DNA from: Streptomyces sp. WZ-12
GTDB taxonomy: Bacteria > Actinomycetota > Actinomycetes > Streptomycetales > Streptomycetaceae
Direction: 5' to 3'
NCBI RefSeq assembly: GCF_028898845.1
Contig: NZ_CP118574.1
Coordinates: forward strand, 5,553,001-5,617,000
DNA length: 64,000 nt
Below are positions 56,693 through 64,000 of the stretch, one piece after another. Each line of letters begins with the position of its first letter. Position 1 is the first letter of the stretch. The notes under the pieces were generated by a model. That model saw only the letters and a list, made by a program, of their open reading frames with translations, had not been told where the DNA came from and did not search any database. The position numbers and the translations under genes are program-made.

Positions 56693-57355
56693 TGACGCCG
56701 TGGCGTTGCAGCCCGCCCGTTGACGCCTGCCTCTTGAGGCCCGCCCGTTGATGCCGTCGCGCCGAGGTCGCGCGGCGGCGGTGCGTCGACGGAGGTTTTC
56801 CGCCACCTGCCGAGGGGCCGGTTCGCCGGCCCGCTCGGCCGCCTGCGTTCCACGTACCGAAACGGCGCGCTCCGTTTCACGACGTCCACGGGGACGGGCG
56901 GAGCCGCGCCGCCAACCGCCGGTGCCGCAACGGGAGCGGGGCAGCAACCACCGTCACCACAACGGGAGTTGGGTGCACCCGCCGTTGCGGAGCGCCGTCC
57001 GCTCGGCCGCCAACGCGGCTGCGGGGGACCGCAGTTCCGCCGGAAACCTGAAGCGATCTGCATAAAGGAACACCGGGTGAACCCCCATGGAAAAGCAGGT
57101 GAAGGTAGCGTCTGCCCCTTGAGAACTCAACAGGGGGAGGGTGAAGAAGACGGAGTTCACCACTCCAGACAGTGCGGGCGTCGTCGGTGCCGGTCCGGCA
57201 CGGCGCAGGCCCGTCGCATTCCGCCCGCGGCGGTCCCGGATGCGTCCAGGGGCCGCCGCGGGCCGTTTGACCGGAGCCGACCGCGCGCCTGCGCGGTCGG
57301 CTCTCCTCATGCCACCGCGGCGCCGGGTCTCTTCCCTTTGTTCAAGGAGGAATTG
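56693..57355. other. Gene-free region before the nucleotidyltransferase-like gene
   Basis: A 663-bp stretch. It begins with a degenerate 17-bp direct repeat (GCCCGCCCGTTGA.GCC at about 56711 and 56741), contains a GAAACGG/CCGTTTC hairpin at about 56859-56880, and GC-poor sequence from 57040 to 57170 with the ribosomal-spacer-like motif listed separately. No CDS is convincing. Confidence 0.45.
57115..57136 (+). promoter_or_regulatory. Hairpin with rRNA-spacer-like sequence TTGAGAACTCAACAG
   Basis: CCCC-TTGAG-AA-CTCAA-CA-GGGG folds into a hairpin. TTGAGAACTCAACAG closely resembles the motif of actinomycete 16S-23S spacers (processing/antitermination region). Here it is 220 bp upstream of the nucleotidyltransferase-like gene and outside any rRNA operon, so it may be a transcript-processing or antitermination signal. 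Confidence 0.45.
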
Positions 57356-57793
57356 ATGCTCACTGACACCGATGGACTGTTCGAAGCCCTGCGGGCCCTG
57401 GAGTTACCGCGCGGCGAATACGTGGTGTGCGGCTCCGCCGCGCTCTATGTGCGGGGGTTACGGCCGCGGATGGGCGATCTCGACGTCCTGGCCCGGGGCG
57501 CGGCCTGGCAGAGAGCCCTGACCATAGGCGCCCCGCAGCCCACCGTGTCCGGCCACGGCCTGCGGGTCCTGCACCCCACGGCCGCGATCGAGATCGTGGA
57601 CCGCTGGACGCCGGGCTGGTCCACCGACCGCCTGATCGAGGAGGCCGACCGCATCGACGGCATCCCCTTCATGCGCCTGGGCGACGTCTGGCGCTGGAAG
57701 AACGAGGCCCGCCGCCCGAAGGACCTGCCCGACATCGCCGCCATCAACCGCCTCCACCGAGCCTGGACCGGCCCGCCGGCCACGTGCGGCTGA
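57356..57793 (+). CDS. Nucleotidyltransferase-fold protein
   Basis: A 145-residue protein with an excellent ribosome site (AAGGAGG, five bases before ATG). VVCGSAALYVRGLRPRMGDLDVLARG contains the G-S and D-x-D pattern of the polymerase-beta/minimal nucleotidyltransferase fold; the second half has EIVDRWTPGW and WRWKNEARRPKDLPDI. Resembles small standalone NTase proteins, some of which belong to toxin-antitoxin systems, but no partner gene is next to it. The target is unknown. Confidence 0.78.
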   Translation: MLTDTDGLFEALRALELPRGEYVVCGSAALYVRGLRPRMGDLDVLARGAAWQRALTIGAPQPTVSGHGLRVLHPTAAIEIVDRWTPGWSTDRLIEEADRIDGIPFMRLGDVWRWKNEARRPKDLPDIAAINRLHRAWTGPPATCG

Positions 57794-57869
57794 CGGGCCG
57801 GCCCGGCCGGCCTGCCGGGGTGGTGGCGGGCCCCGGCGGGGCAACTCGGGTGCGGGGGCGTTCTCTTGG

Positions 57870-57941
57870 AGGCCGTGGCGGGATTCGAACCCACGTAACT
57901 CGCTTTGCAGGCGAGTCCCTGAACCACTCGGGCACACGGCC
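57870..57941 (-). tRNA. tRNA-Cys (GCA)
   Basis: The acceptor stem pairs GGCCGTG with CACGGCC; the anticodon arm ACTCGC-CTGCAAA-GCGAGT gives anticodon GCA; the T arm is GTGGGTTCGAATCCCGC. The discriminator base is U73, a Cys identity element. CCA is encoded directly after it (57869-57867). Confidence 0.96.
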
Positions 57942-58152
57942 GGTGTGCGGTGCGTTCCCGACTCTAGGCCGGTGGGTGGGGGGTCGGACAAGGGGTGCGG
58001 GCGGGCCGCCATGAGGCTGCAACACGTGGTTCATGAACGGGTGGTGACCGTCGGCCGGGCCGAGGGGCGACTCGTGGCGTAAGACCGACGGCCTAGGTGA
58101 TCCCCGTCTCCGGACAGGGGCGCAGTGCTTCTACGGCCCTTACGCTGGCCCG

Positions 58153-59679
58153 ATGACCGCTGACCCTTCGAGCCCCGCAGACGCGGCCGCCACGGCCGCG
58201 ACGGGCAGCACCGCCGCACCCGCCACCGAGCACCGGAACCAGGAACGGAACGGGGAACGGAACGAGGAACGGGCGCCGTCCGCGGGCGGCGTTCTCGGGC
58301 GGGATCACCGGGCGCTGACGCTCGGGATCGTCTCCGTCGTCTCGTTGATCGCCTTCGAGGCCAGCGCGGTGAACACCGCGATGCCGGTGGCCGCCCGTGC
58401 CCTCGACGGGATCGGGCTGTACGCGTTCGCCTTCTCGGCGTTCTTCACGGCCAGCCTGTTCGCGATGGCGCTCGCCGGGGTGTGGAGCGACCGGCGGGGG
58501 CCGCTGGCGCCGTTGTTCAGCGGGATCGCCGCGTTCGGCGCGGGGCTGCTGGTCGCGGGCGGGGCGCAGAACATGGGCATGTTCGTCGCCGGGCGCGGCG
58601 TCCAGGGGCTGGGCGGCGGCCTGGCGGTGGTGTCGCTGTACGTGGTGGTCGGCCGGGGCTATCCCGAGCGGCTGCGGCCGTCGGTCATGGCGTCGTTCTC
58701 GGCGGCCTGGGTGGTGCCGGTGATCGTCGGGCCGTTGGTCGCCGGGACGATCACCGAACAGGTCGGCTGGCGCTGGGTGTTCCTGTCCATACCGGTGCTG
58801 ATACTCCTGCCGCTCGCGGTGATGCTGCCGGCGCTGCGGAAGCTGCCGCGGACCGTGCCGGGACCGGACGGCGGCTTCCGGCGGATCCTCGGCAGCCGCC
58901 GCTGCCTGCTGGCGCTGGCGGTCGCGGTGGGGGCGTCGCTGTTGCAGTACGCCGGCCAGCACATCGGCTGGTCCGCGCTGCTGCCGGCCGCCGTCGGGTT
59001 GGCGCTGCTGGCCCCGGCCATCGTGCGGCTGCTGCCGCCCGGCACGTTCCGGGCCGGCCGCGGGCTGCCGGCCGTGGTGCTGATGCGGGGCCTGGCGGCC
59101 GGCGCGCTGGTCGCCGCCGAGAGCTTCATCCCGCTGCTGCTGGTCAGTCAGCGCGGGTTGTCCACGACCTTGGCCGGGCTCTCGCTCACCGGCGGCGGAC
59201 TGACCTGGGCGCTCGGCTCCTACGTCCAGAGCCGCCCGGGCCTGGAGCGGCACCGGGAGCGGCTGATGGGGCTGGGCATGGCCCTGTTGGCGACGGCGAT
59301 CGTGCTGGTGCCGCTGGTGCTGATCGACGGGGTGCCGGTCTGGATCGTGGCCGCGGCGTGGACGATCGGCGGGTTCGGGATGGGGCTGAACATCTCCAGC
59401 GGCGGCGTGCTGCTGCTGAAGCTGTCCCGCCTGGAGGAGGCCGGCAGCAACTCCTCGTCGCTCCAGATGTCCGACGCGCTGGGCAATGTGACCTTCGTCG
59501 GCGTCAGCGGGGTGCTCTTCGTGGCCTTCGGCGGCGGCTCGACCGCCGCGGCCGGTGCGGCGTCGACCGCCTCCGCAGTGAGCCACCCCGCGGCGTTCCT
59601 GGCGGTCTTCGCGGCGATGGCGGTGGTCGCGGCGACTGGCGCGGCGGTCGCCACCCGGCTGCGGCCGAGGGCGGGTTAG
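58153..59679 (+). CDS. MFS transporter (DHA2-like)
   Basis: A 508-residue exporter with about 12-14 helices after a 50-residue charged start that includes RNQERNGERNEER, coded by a short ggaacggaac-type DNA repeat. Helix 1 is LGIVSVVSLIAFEASAVNTAMPVAARAL. The loop after helix 2 (GVWSDRRGPLAPLF) is motif A, and MASFSAAWVVPVIVGPLVAGTI fits motif C of antiporters. The substrate is unknown; multidrug-type export is plausible. ATG start at 58153 with no strong ribosome site. Confidence 0.87.
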   Translation: MTADPSSPADAAATAATGSTAAPATEHRNQERNGERNEERAPSAGGVLGRDHRALTLGIVSVVSLIAFEASAVNTAMPVAARALDGIGLYAFAFSAFFTASLFAMALAGVWSDRRGPLAPLFSGIAAFGAGLLVAGGAQNMGMFVAGRGVQGLGGGLAVVSLYVVVGRGYPERLRPSVMASFSAAWVVPVIVGPLVAGTITEQVGWRWVFLSIPVLILLPLAVMLPALRKLPRTVPGPDGGFRRILGSRRCLLALAVAVGASLLQYAGQHIGWSALLPAAVGLALLAPAIVRLLPPGTFRAGRGLPAVVLMRGLAAGALVAAESFIPLLLVSQRGLSTTLAGLSLTGGGLTWALGSYVQSRPGLERHRERLMGLGMALLATAIVLVPLVLIDGVPVWIVAAAWTIGGFGMGLNISSGGVLLLKLSRLEEAGSNSSSLQMSDALGNVTFVGVSGVLFVAFGGGSTAAAGAASTASAVSHPAAFLAVFAAMAVVAATGAAVATRLRPRAG

Positions 59680-59855
59680 TGCCCCGCGCCCCCGACGCGC
59701 TGTGAGACGCAACCCCCGGGTGTGACCCCGGATGTGACCCCGGATGTGACCTCCCTCCCACCCTCGGGCGGGAGCGGGCGTTCGGCGGTGGGCGGCCAGC
59801 GGGGCACCGGTAGGCTGACGCGGTTGCCGATCGCCGACCTCAGCCGACGGAGACC

Positions 59856-61649
59856 GTGACTACCAGCAGCGCCACCAACAGCCATCACCTGTCCCCGGCC
59901 TTCCCGGGGCGGGCCCCTTGGGGTACCGCGAACAAGCTGCGTGCCTGGCAGCAGGCGGCCATGGACCGGTACATCCAGACCCAGCCCCGGGACTTCCTCG
60001 CCGTGGCCACCCCCGGCGCCGGGAAGACCACCTTCGCGCTCACCCTCGCCTCGTGGCTGCTGCACCATCACGTCGTGCAGCAGGTGACGGTGGTCGCGCC
60101 CACCGAGCACCTCAAGAAGCAGTGGGCGGAGGCCGCGGCCCGGATCGGGATCAAGCTCGATCCGGAGTACAGCGCCGGCCCGTTGAGCCGCGAGTACCAC
60201 GGCATCGCGATCACCTACGCCGGCGTCGGCGTCCGCCCGATGCTGCACCGCAACCGCATCGAGCAGCGCAAGACGCTGGTCATCCTGGACGAGATCCACC
60301 ACGCCGGCGACTCCAAGTCGTGGGGCGAGGCGTGCCTGGAGGCGTTCGAGCCGGCGACCCGGCGGCTGGCGCTGACCGGCACCCCGTTCCGCTCCGACAC
60401 CAACCCGATCCCGTTCGTGTCGTACGAGGAGGGCAACGACGGCATCCGCCGGTCGTCCGCCGACTACACCTACGGCTACGGCAACGCGCTGTCCGACGGC
60501 GTCGTCCGGCCGGTGATATTCCTCTCCTACAGCGGCAACATGCGCTGGCGCACCAAGGCCGGCGACGAGATCGCGGCGCGGCTGGGCGAGCCGATGACCA
60601 AGGACGCGGTCTCCCAGGCGTGGCGCACCGCGCTGGACCCGCGCGGCGAGTGGATGCCGAACGTGCTGCGGGCCGCCGACCGCCGGCTGACCGAGGTCCG
60701 CAAGGCCATTCCCGACGCCGGCGCGCTGGTCATCGCCTCCGACCAGGAGCAGGCCCGGGCGTACGCCAAGCTGATCCGGGAGATCACCGGCGAGGGCGCG
60801 ACCCTGGTGCTCTCCGACGACACGGGCGCCTCGCAGCGCATCGACGACTTCGCGCACTCCGACGACCGCTGGATGGTCGCGGTCCGGATGGTGTCCGAGG
60901 GCGTCGACGTCCCCCGGCTCGCGGTCGGCGTCTACGCGACCACGATCTCCACCCCGCTGTTCTTCGCGCAGGCGGTCGGCCGCTTCGTGCGGTCCCGCAA
61001 GCGCGGCGAGACCGCGTCCGTCTTCCTGCCCACCGTCCCGATGCTGCTCGGCTTCGCGGGCGAGATGGAGGTCGAGCGCGACCACGTCCTGGACAAGCCG
61101 AAGAAGGACGGCGAGGAGGACCCGTACGCCGAGTCCGAGAAGGAGATGGACGAGGCGAACAAGGAGCAGGACGAGGACACCGGGGAGCAGGAGCAGTTCT
61201 CGTTCGAGGCGCTGGAGTCGGAGGCGGTCTTCGACCGGGTGCTCTACGACGGCGCCGAGTTCGGCATGCAGGCGCACGCCGGCAGCGAGGAGGAGCAGGA
61301 CTACCTGGGCATTCCGGGGCTGTTGGAGCCCGACCAGGTCCAACTGCTGCTGCAGAAGCGGCAGGCCCGGCAGATCGCGCACAGTCGGAAGAAGCCGGAC
61401 AGCGAGGCGGACCTGCTGGAGATCCCCGCCGAGCGGCGGCCGGTGGTCACGCACAAGGAGTTGCTGGAGCTCCGCAAGCAGCTCAACACGCTGGTCGGCG
61501 CGTACGTTCACCAGAGCGGCAAGCCGCACGGGGTGATCCACACCGAGCTGCGCCGGGTGTGCGGCGGCCCGCCGAGCGCGGAGGCGACCGCGGGGCAGCT
61601 CAACGAGCGGATCAGCAAGGTCCGGGAGTGGGCCACGCGGATGCGGTGA
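59856..61649 (+). CDS. DEAD/DEAH-box helicase
   Basis: A 597-residue SF2 helicase. Motif I is TPGAGKTTF (residues 52-60), motif II DEIHH, motif III LTGTPFRSD, and motif VI AQAVGRFVRSRKRG, so the RecA-like pair is complete. A highly acidic, Lys/Glu-rich insert (about 410-450) and a helical C-terminus follow; the last 150 residues have no recognised domain. Its role is unknown. GTG 59856 was taken as start. Two and a half copies of a 12-bp repeat (GATGTGACCCCG) lie 100 bp upstream. Confidence 0.87.
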   Translation: MTTSSATNSHHLSPAFPGRAPWGTANKLRAWQQAAMDRYIQTQPRDFLAVATPGAGKTTFALTLASWLLHHHVVQQVTVVAPTEHLKKQWAEAAARIGIKLDPEYSAGPLSREYHGIAITYAGVGVRPMLHRNRIEQRKTLVILDEIHHAGDSKSWGEACLEAFEPATRRLALTGTPFRSDTNPIPFVSYEEGNDGIRRSSADYTYGYGNALSDGVVRPVIFLSYSGNMRWRTKAGDEIAARLGEPMTKDAVSQAWRTALDPRGEWMPNVLRAADRRLTEVRKAIPDAGALVIASDQEQARAYAKLIREITGEGATLVLSDDTGASQRIDDFAHSDDRWMVAVRMVSEGVDVPRLAVGVYATTISTPLFFAQAVGRFVRSRKRGETASVFLPTVPMLLGFAGEMEVERDHVLDKPKKDGEEDPYAESEKEMDEANKEQDEDTGEQEQFSFEALESEAVFDRVLYDGAEFGMQAHAGSEEEQDYLGIPGLLEPDQVQLLLQKRQARQIAHSRKKPDSEADLLEIPAERRPVVTHKELLELRKQLNTLVGAYVHQSGKPHGVIHTELRRVCGGPPSAEATAGQLNERISKVREWATRMR

Positions 61650-62039
61650 CGGCGGTGCCCGGGGGCGCATCGTCCGGCCGCGCCGGGGAGTTCTCGTGAG
61701 GATTCCGTAGGGAGTTGGTGTGCGGACCCGTCCGGGCGCGCGCCGCGGACCGCGCGGCCGGGGCGTGCGCGCGGGGCGCACCGGCGCGCCCACGGTAGTG
61801 ACGGGAGGAACGGCGGTGCGGACGAAAGCGGATATTCCGGGCGACAGAGACCGGATTCTGGACGTGCTCTTCCGCTGAGCGGAGCAGCTCGCTACTGTCC
61901 GGCTCACGCACACGCCCCGTGGCAGCGTCGCCGCGGAGCGCAGCCGGTGCAAAGCGGCCGGCGGCCCATGGGCACTGTTCCGGGACGAGCAGCGCTCCTT
62001 ACGTACGGACGCCGCCAACTCACTTCAGGAGGGGGCGTC
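61650..62039. other. Gene-free region before the IclR regulator
   Basis: A 390-bp region. It has a GC-poor spot (GCGGATATTCCG at about 61828) and a small repeat TCCGCT-G-AGCGGA at 61871-61883 that could be a regulator site. No CDS or clear promoter pair was seen. Confidence 0.4.
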
Positions 62040-62681
62040 GTGACCGCGGAGACCTCCCAGACGCTCGACCGGGGACTGCGCGTCCTCAAACTTCTCGCCG
62101 ACACCGACCACGGGCTGACCGTGACCGAGCTCTCGCACAAGCTCGGCGTCAACCGCACCGTGGTCTACCGCCTGTTGGCCACGCTGGAGCAGCACGCCCT
62201 GGTGCGCCGGGACGCCGGCGGCCGGGCCCGGGTGGGCCTCGGCGTGCTGCGTCTGGGCCGCCAGGTCCACCCGTTGGTCCGGGAGGCCGCGCTGCCCGCG
62301 CTGCGCTCGCTCGCCGAGGACGTCGGCGCCACCGCCCACCTCACCCTGGTCGACGGCACCGAGGCGCTGGCGGTCGCGGTGGTCGAGCCGACCTGGACCG
62401 ACTACCACGTCGCCTACCGCGCCGGCTTCCGTCACCCGCTGGACCGCGGCGCCGCCGGCCGGGCCATACTCAAGGCCCGCCAGGGCCGCCTCCATGACGC
62501 CGGACTCGCCCTGACGCACGGTGAGTTGGAGGCCGGCGCCAGCGGCGCCGCGGCCCCGCTGCTGGGGGTCAGCGGCATAGAGGGCAGCGTCGGCGTGGTG
62601 ATGCTGACGGACAGCGTCGCGGAGCGGATCGGGCCGCGGGTGGTGGACGCGGCCCGGGAGGTCGCCGAGGCGCTGCGCTGA
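62040..62681 (+). CDS. IclR-family transcriptional regulator
   Basis: A 213-residue regulator. The N-terminal winged helix is LDRGLRVLKLLADTDHGLTVTELSHKLGVNRTVVYRLLATLE; the C-terminal effector domain holds RDAGGRARVGLGVLRL and VSGIEGSVGVVML. Slightly short for the family (about 250). GTG 62040 is four bases after AGGAGGGGG. Targets unknown; it is not paired with a metabolic operon here. Confidence 0.87.
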   Translation: MTAETSQTLDRGLRVLKLLADTDHGLTVTELSHKLGVNRTVVYRLLATLEQHALVRRDAGGRARVGLGVLRLGRQVHPLVREAALPALRSLAEDVGATAHLTLVDGTEALAVAVVEPTWTDYHVAYRAGFRHPLDRGAAGRAILKARQGRLHDAGLALTHGELEAGASGAAAPLLGVSGIEGSVGVVMLTDSVAERIGPRVVDAAREVAEALR

Positions 62682-62793
62682 CGGGCCCCGGCCCGCGGTG
62701 ACGCGCGGATTCCGTGTGGTGACCCTGTGGCGCTGCCGTGTGGCACCGGCGCCGCACGGGGCGGGCGGGGCGGGGGTCAATTAGGGTGGCGGG

Positions 62794-63582
62794 GTGTCTT
62801 CCCGCGCCCGTGCCCTGCTGGCCTGCACCGTCCTCGTCCTCGCCCTCCTCGTCACCGCGGCGGTGGCTCCGCTGCCGTACTCGGTCGCGTATCCGGGCGT
62901 CACGGCCAACGTCCTCGGCGACGACAAGGGCAAGCCGGTGATCACCATCTCCGGCGCCCCCACCCGCGACACCGGCGGGCAGCTCCGGATGACCTCGATC
63001 ACCGCCACCGGGCCGGCCGCCTCCATCCACCTGCCGGACGTGGTCCGGGCCTGGTTCCGCACCGACGAGGCGGTGATGCCGCGCGACTCGGTCTACCCGG
63101 TGGGCAACAACACCGAGGAGATCGCCGAGCACAACGCGGAGCAGATGAAGCAGTCGCAGGACAGCGCCACCCAGGCCGCCCTGAACCGGCTCGGGAAGTC
63201 CCCTAGGGACGTCAAGGTGACCCTGAGCCTGGCCGACATCGGCGGGCCCAGCGCCGGCCTGATGTTCGCGCTGGGCATCGTCGACAAGCTGAACGGCGAC
63301 GGCGCCGGGCACGACCTGACCGGCGGCCGGACCGTCGCGGGCACCGGCACCATCGACGCCGACGGCGCGGTCGGCGCGGTCGGCGGGGTGGCCCTCAAGA
63401 CCCAGGCCGCGCACCGCGACGGCGCGACGGTCTTCCTCGTCCCCCGCCAGGAGTGCGCCGACGCGCGCGCCGAGCTCCCCAAGGGGATGCGGTTGATCCC
63501 CGTCACCACCCTGGGCGGCGCGGTGGACGCCCTCAAGGCCCTCAACTCCGGCGGTGACGTGCCCAGTTGCACGACCGGCTGA
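62794..63582 (+). CDS. Lon-like (S16) membrane-anchored protease
   Basis: A 262-residue protein. A signal/anchor helix (ALLACTVLVLALLVTAAVA) is followed by a Lon-type proteolytic domain with Ser153 in IGGPSAG and Lys202 in GGVALKTQAA, aligned as in YlbL and Lon proteases. The PDZ domain usually found between anchor and protease in YlbL proteins is missing, making the protein about 100 residues shorter. It should act outside the membrane. GTG start at 62794. Confidence 0.85.
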   Translation: MSSRARALLACTVLVLALLVTAAVAPLPYSVAYPGVTANVLGDDKGKPVITISGAPTRDTGGQLRMTSITATGPAASIHLPDVVRAWFRTDEAVMPRDSVYPVGNNTEEIAEHNAEQMKQSQDSATQAALNRLGKSPRDVKVTLSLADIGGPSAGLMFALGIVDKLNGDGAGHDLTGGRTVAGTGTIDADGAVGAVGGVALKTQAAHRDGATVFLVPRQECADARAELPKGMRLIPVTTLGGAVDALKALNSGGDVPSCTTG

Positions 63583-63608
63583 GCCCGGGGCCCTGAGGGC
63601 GGGCCGGC

Positions 63609-64000
63609 TCAGAGGGTCGCGGTGGTCTCCCGGTCGGCGTAGCGGAAGCCGTCGTCGTCGAAGTAGAAGACCGTGACCTTCACCTTTTGGCCCTTGCTGA
63701 AGGTGCCCCAGCCCGTCTTGAGCTTCACCTGGGCGGTGTGGTCGGCGTAGTCGCAGACCAGCTTGTCGACCTTGAGCGTGCCGGCCCCGTGCGCGGCAGC
63801 CTTCGAGGCGGTGATCTCCTCGGCGTTGGCGACCAGTTGGTGGTTCATGCCGGGGTCGCAGGAGTACGTGACGTCCACCGTCAGGCCCGGTGCGGCCAGC
63901 GCGACCTTGTCGATGGCGATCAGGTTGGCCTTGGCCGCGGCCATCGGTGCGGTGGCCAGGACGCCGGCCCCGACCAGGGCGGCGACGGTGGCGGCGCCGG
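63609..64000 (-). CDS. Secreted protein of unknown function (5' end outside window)
   Basis: The frame is open past the right edge and ends at TGA 63609. Upstream of residue Met (63944) it continues as AATVAALVGAGVLATAPMAAA, the hydrophobic core and AxA site of a Sec signal peptide, so the mature domain is about 110 residues. It has two Cys (YSCDPG, LVCDYA) that may form a disulfide, and a beta-rich sequence (KVKVTVFYFDDDGF). Its last strands are typical of small Streptomyces exoproteins. It converges with the Lon-like gene with 26 bp between stops. Confidence 0.8.
   Translation of the reverse strand, partial: GAATVAALVGAGVLATAPMAAAKANLIAIDKVALAAPGLTVDVTYSCDPGMNHQLVANAEEITASKAAAHGAGTLKVDKLVCDYADHTAQVKLKTGWGTFSKGQKVKVTVFYFDDDGFRYADRETTATL

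Noticed and set aside
56748..57310. Several 90-120-codon ORFs on both strands in the intergenic region
   Set aside because: They overlap one another, have Arg/Pro-rich sequence and no ribosome sites.
59721..59756. Short GATGTGACCCCG repeats as a regulatory array
   Set aside because: Only two and a half copies, in a position near the MFS stop; too little evidence.

Overview
The window is chromosomal DNA of a Streptomyces-type actinomycete. G+C is very high, third codon positions are almost all G or C, GTG and TTG starts are common, and TTA codons are essentially absent from coding regions. Gene content and order match a conserved streptomycete core segment: FHA/FtsK-like ATPase, two Ser/Thr kinases, prfB, ftsEX, an S41 protease, smpB, tmRNA, then helR, malic enzyme, HU, murA and yqgE. 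No rRNA operon, integrase, insertion sequence or CRISPR array was seen.

Layout. (1) 1-10.2 kb is a cell-surface glycopolymer region. It holds a cut-off protein end, a secreted alpha/beta hydrolase behind a perfect 13-bp inverted repeat, galE, a family-2 glycosyltransferase, a 1200-residue glycosyltransferase/CDP-glycerol glycerophosphotransferase fusion, and two methyltransferases. (2) 10.4-14.1 kb is a sugar ABC importer (MalG-like permease, MalF-like permease with a large inserted beta-domain, solute-binding protein) with no ATPase gene. The signal peptide and lipobox of the binding protein are split over three reading frames. About 700 bp of G+C-rich repetitive DNA lies upstream. (3) 14.8-22.3 kb has an FHA-domain ATPase divergent from two membrane-anchored PknB-type kinases. 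(4) 22.4-29.3 kb has prfB, a sortase-type LAETG repeat protein, a small zinc-ribbon membrane protein, ftsE-ftsX, a C-terminal processing protease, smpB and ssrA (tmRNA). SmpB and tmRNA act together in ribosome rescue. (5) 29.4-38.1 kb is accessory: an MFS exporter divergent from a LysR regulator, a DUF4232 lipoprotein, an orphan lasso-type macrolactam synthetase preceded by a 24-codon ORF, an NnaR-like HemD/winged-helix regulator, a methyltransferase that may be leaderless, and a CGNR regulator. (6) 38.3-49.3 kb has helR, malic enzyme, hup, murA, yqgE, an unknown gene, LysR/MFS and a DUF3039 protein. (7) 49.5-56.7 kb has a cytoplasmic GH20 hexosaminidase and a three-subunit xanthine-dehydrogenase-like operon. 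Its Fe-S subunit has a 460-residue disordered extension, and its molybdopterin subunit lacks the usual signature residues. (8) 57-64 kb has an orphan nucleotidyltransferase-fold protein behind an rRNA-spacer-like hairpin, tRNA-Cys, an MFS exporter, a DEAH helicase, an IclR regulator, a Lon-like protease and the 3' part of a secreted protein.

The strongest candidates for something new are the macrolactam synthetase with its candidate peptide and hairpins (32.6-34.9 kb) and the divergent molybdenum-hydroxylase-like operon (51.4-56.7 kb). Smaller oddities are the perfect inverted-repeat element at the helR stop codon, a 12-residue tmRNA tag, and a 13-bp repeat array at the end of yqgE.
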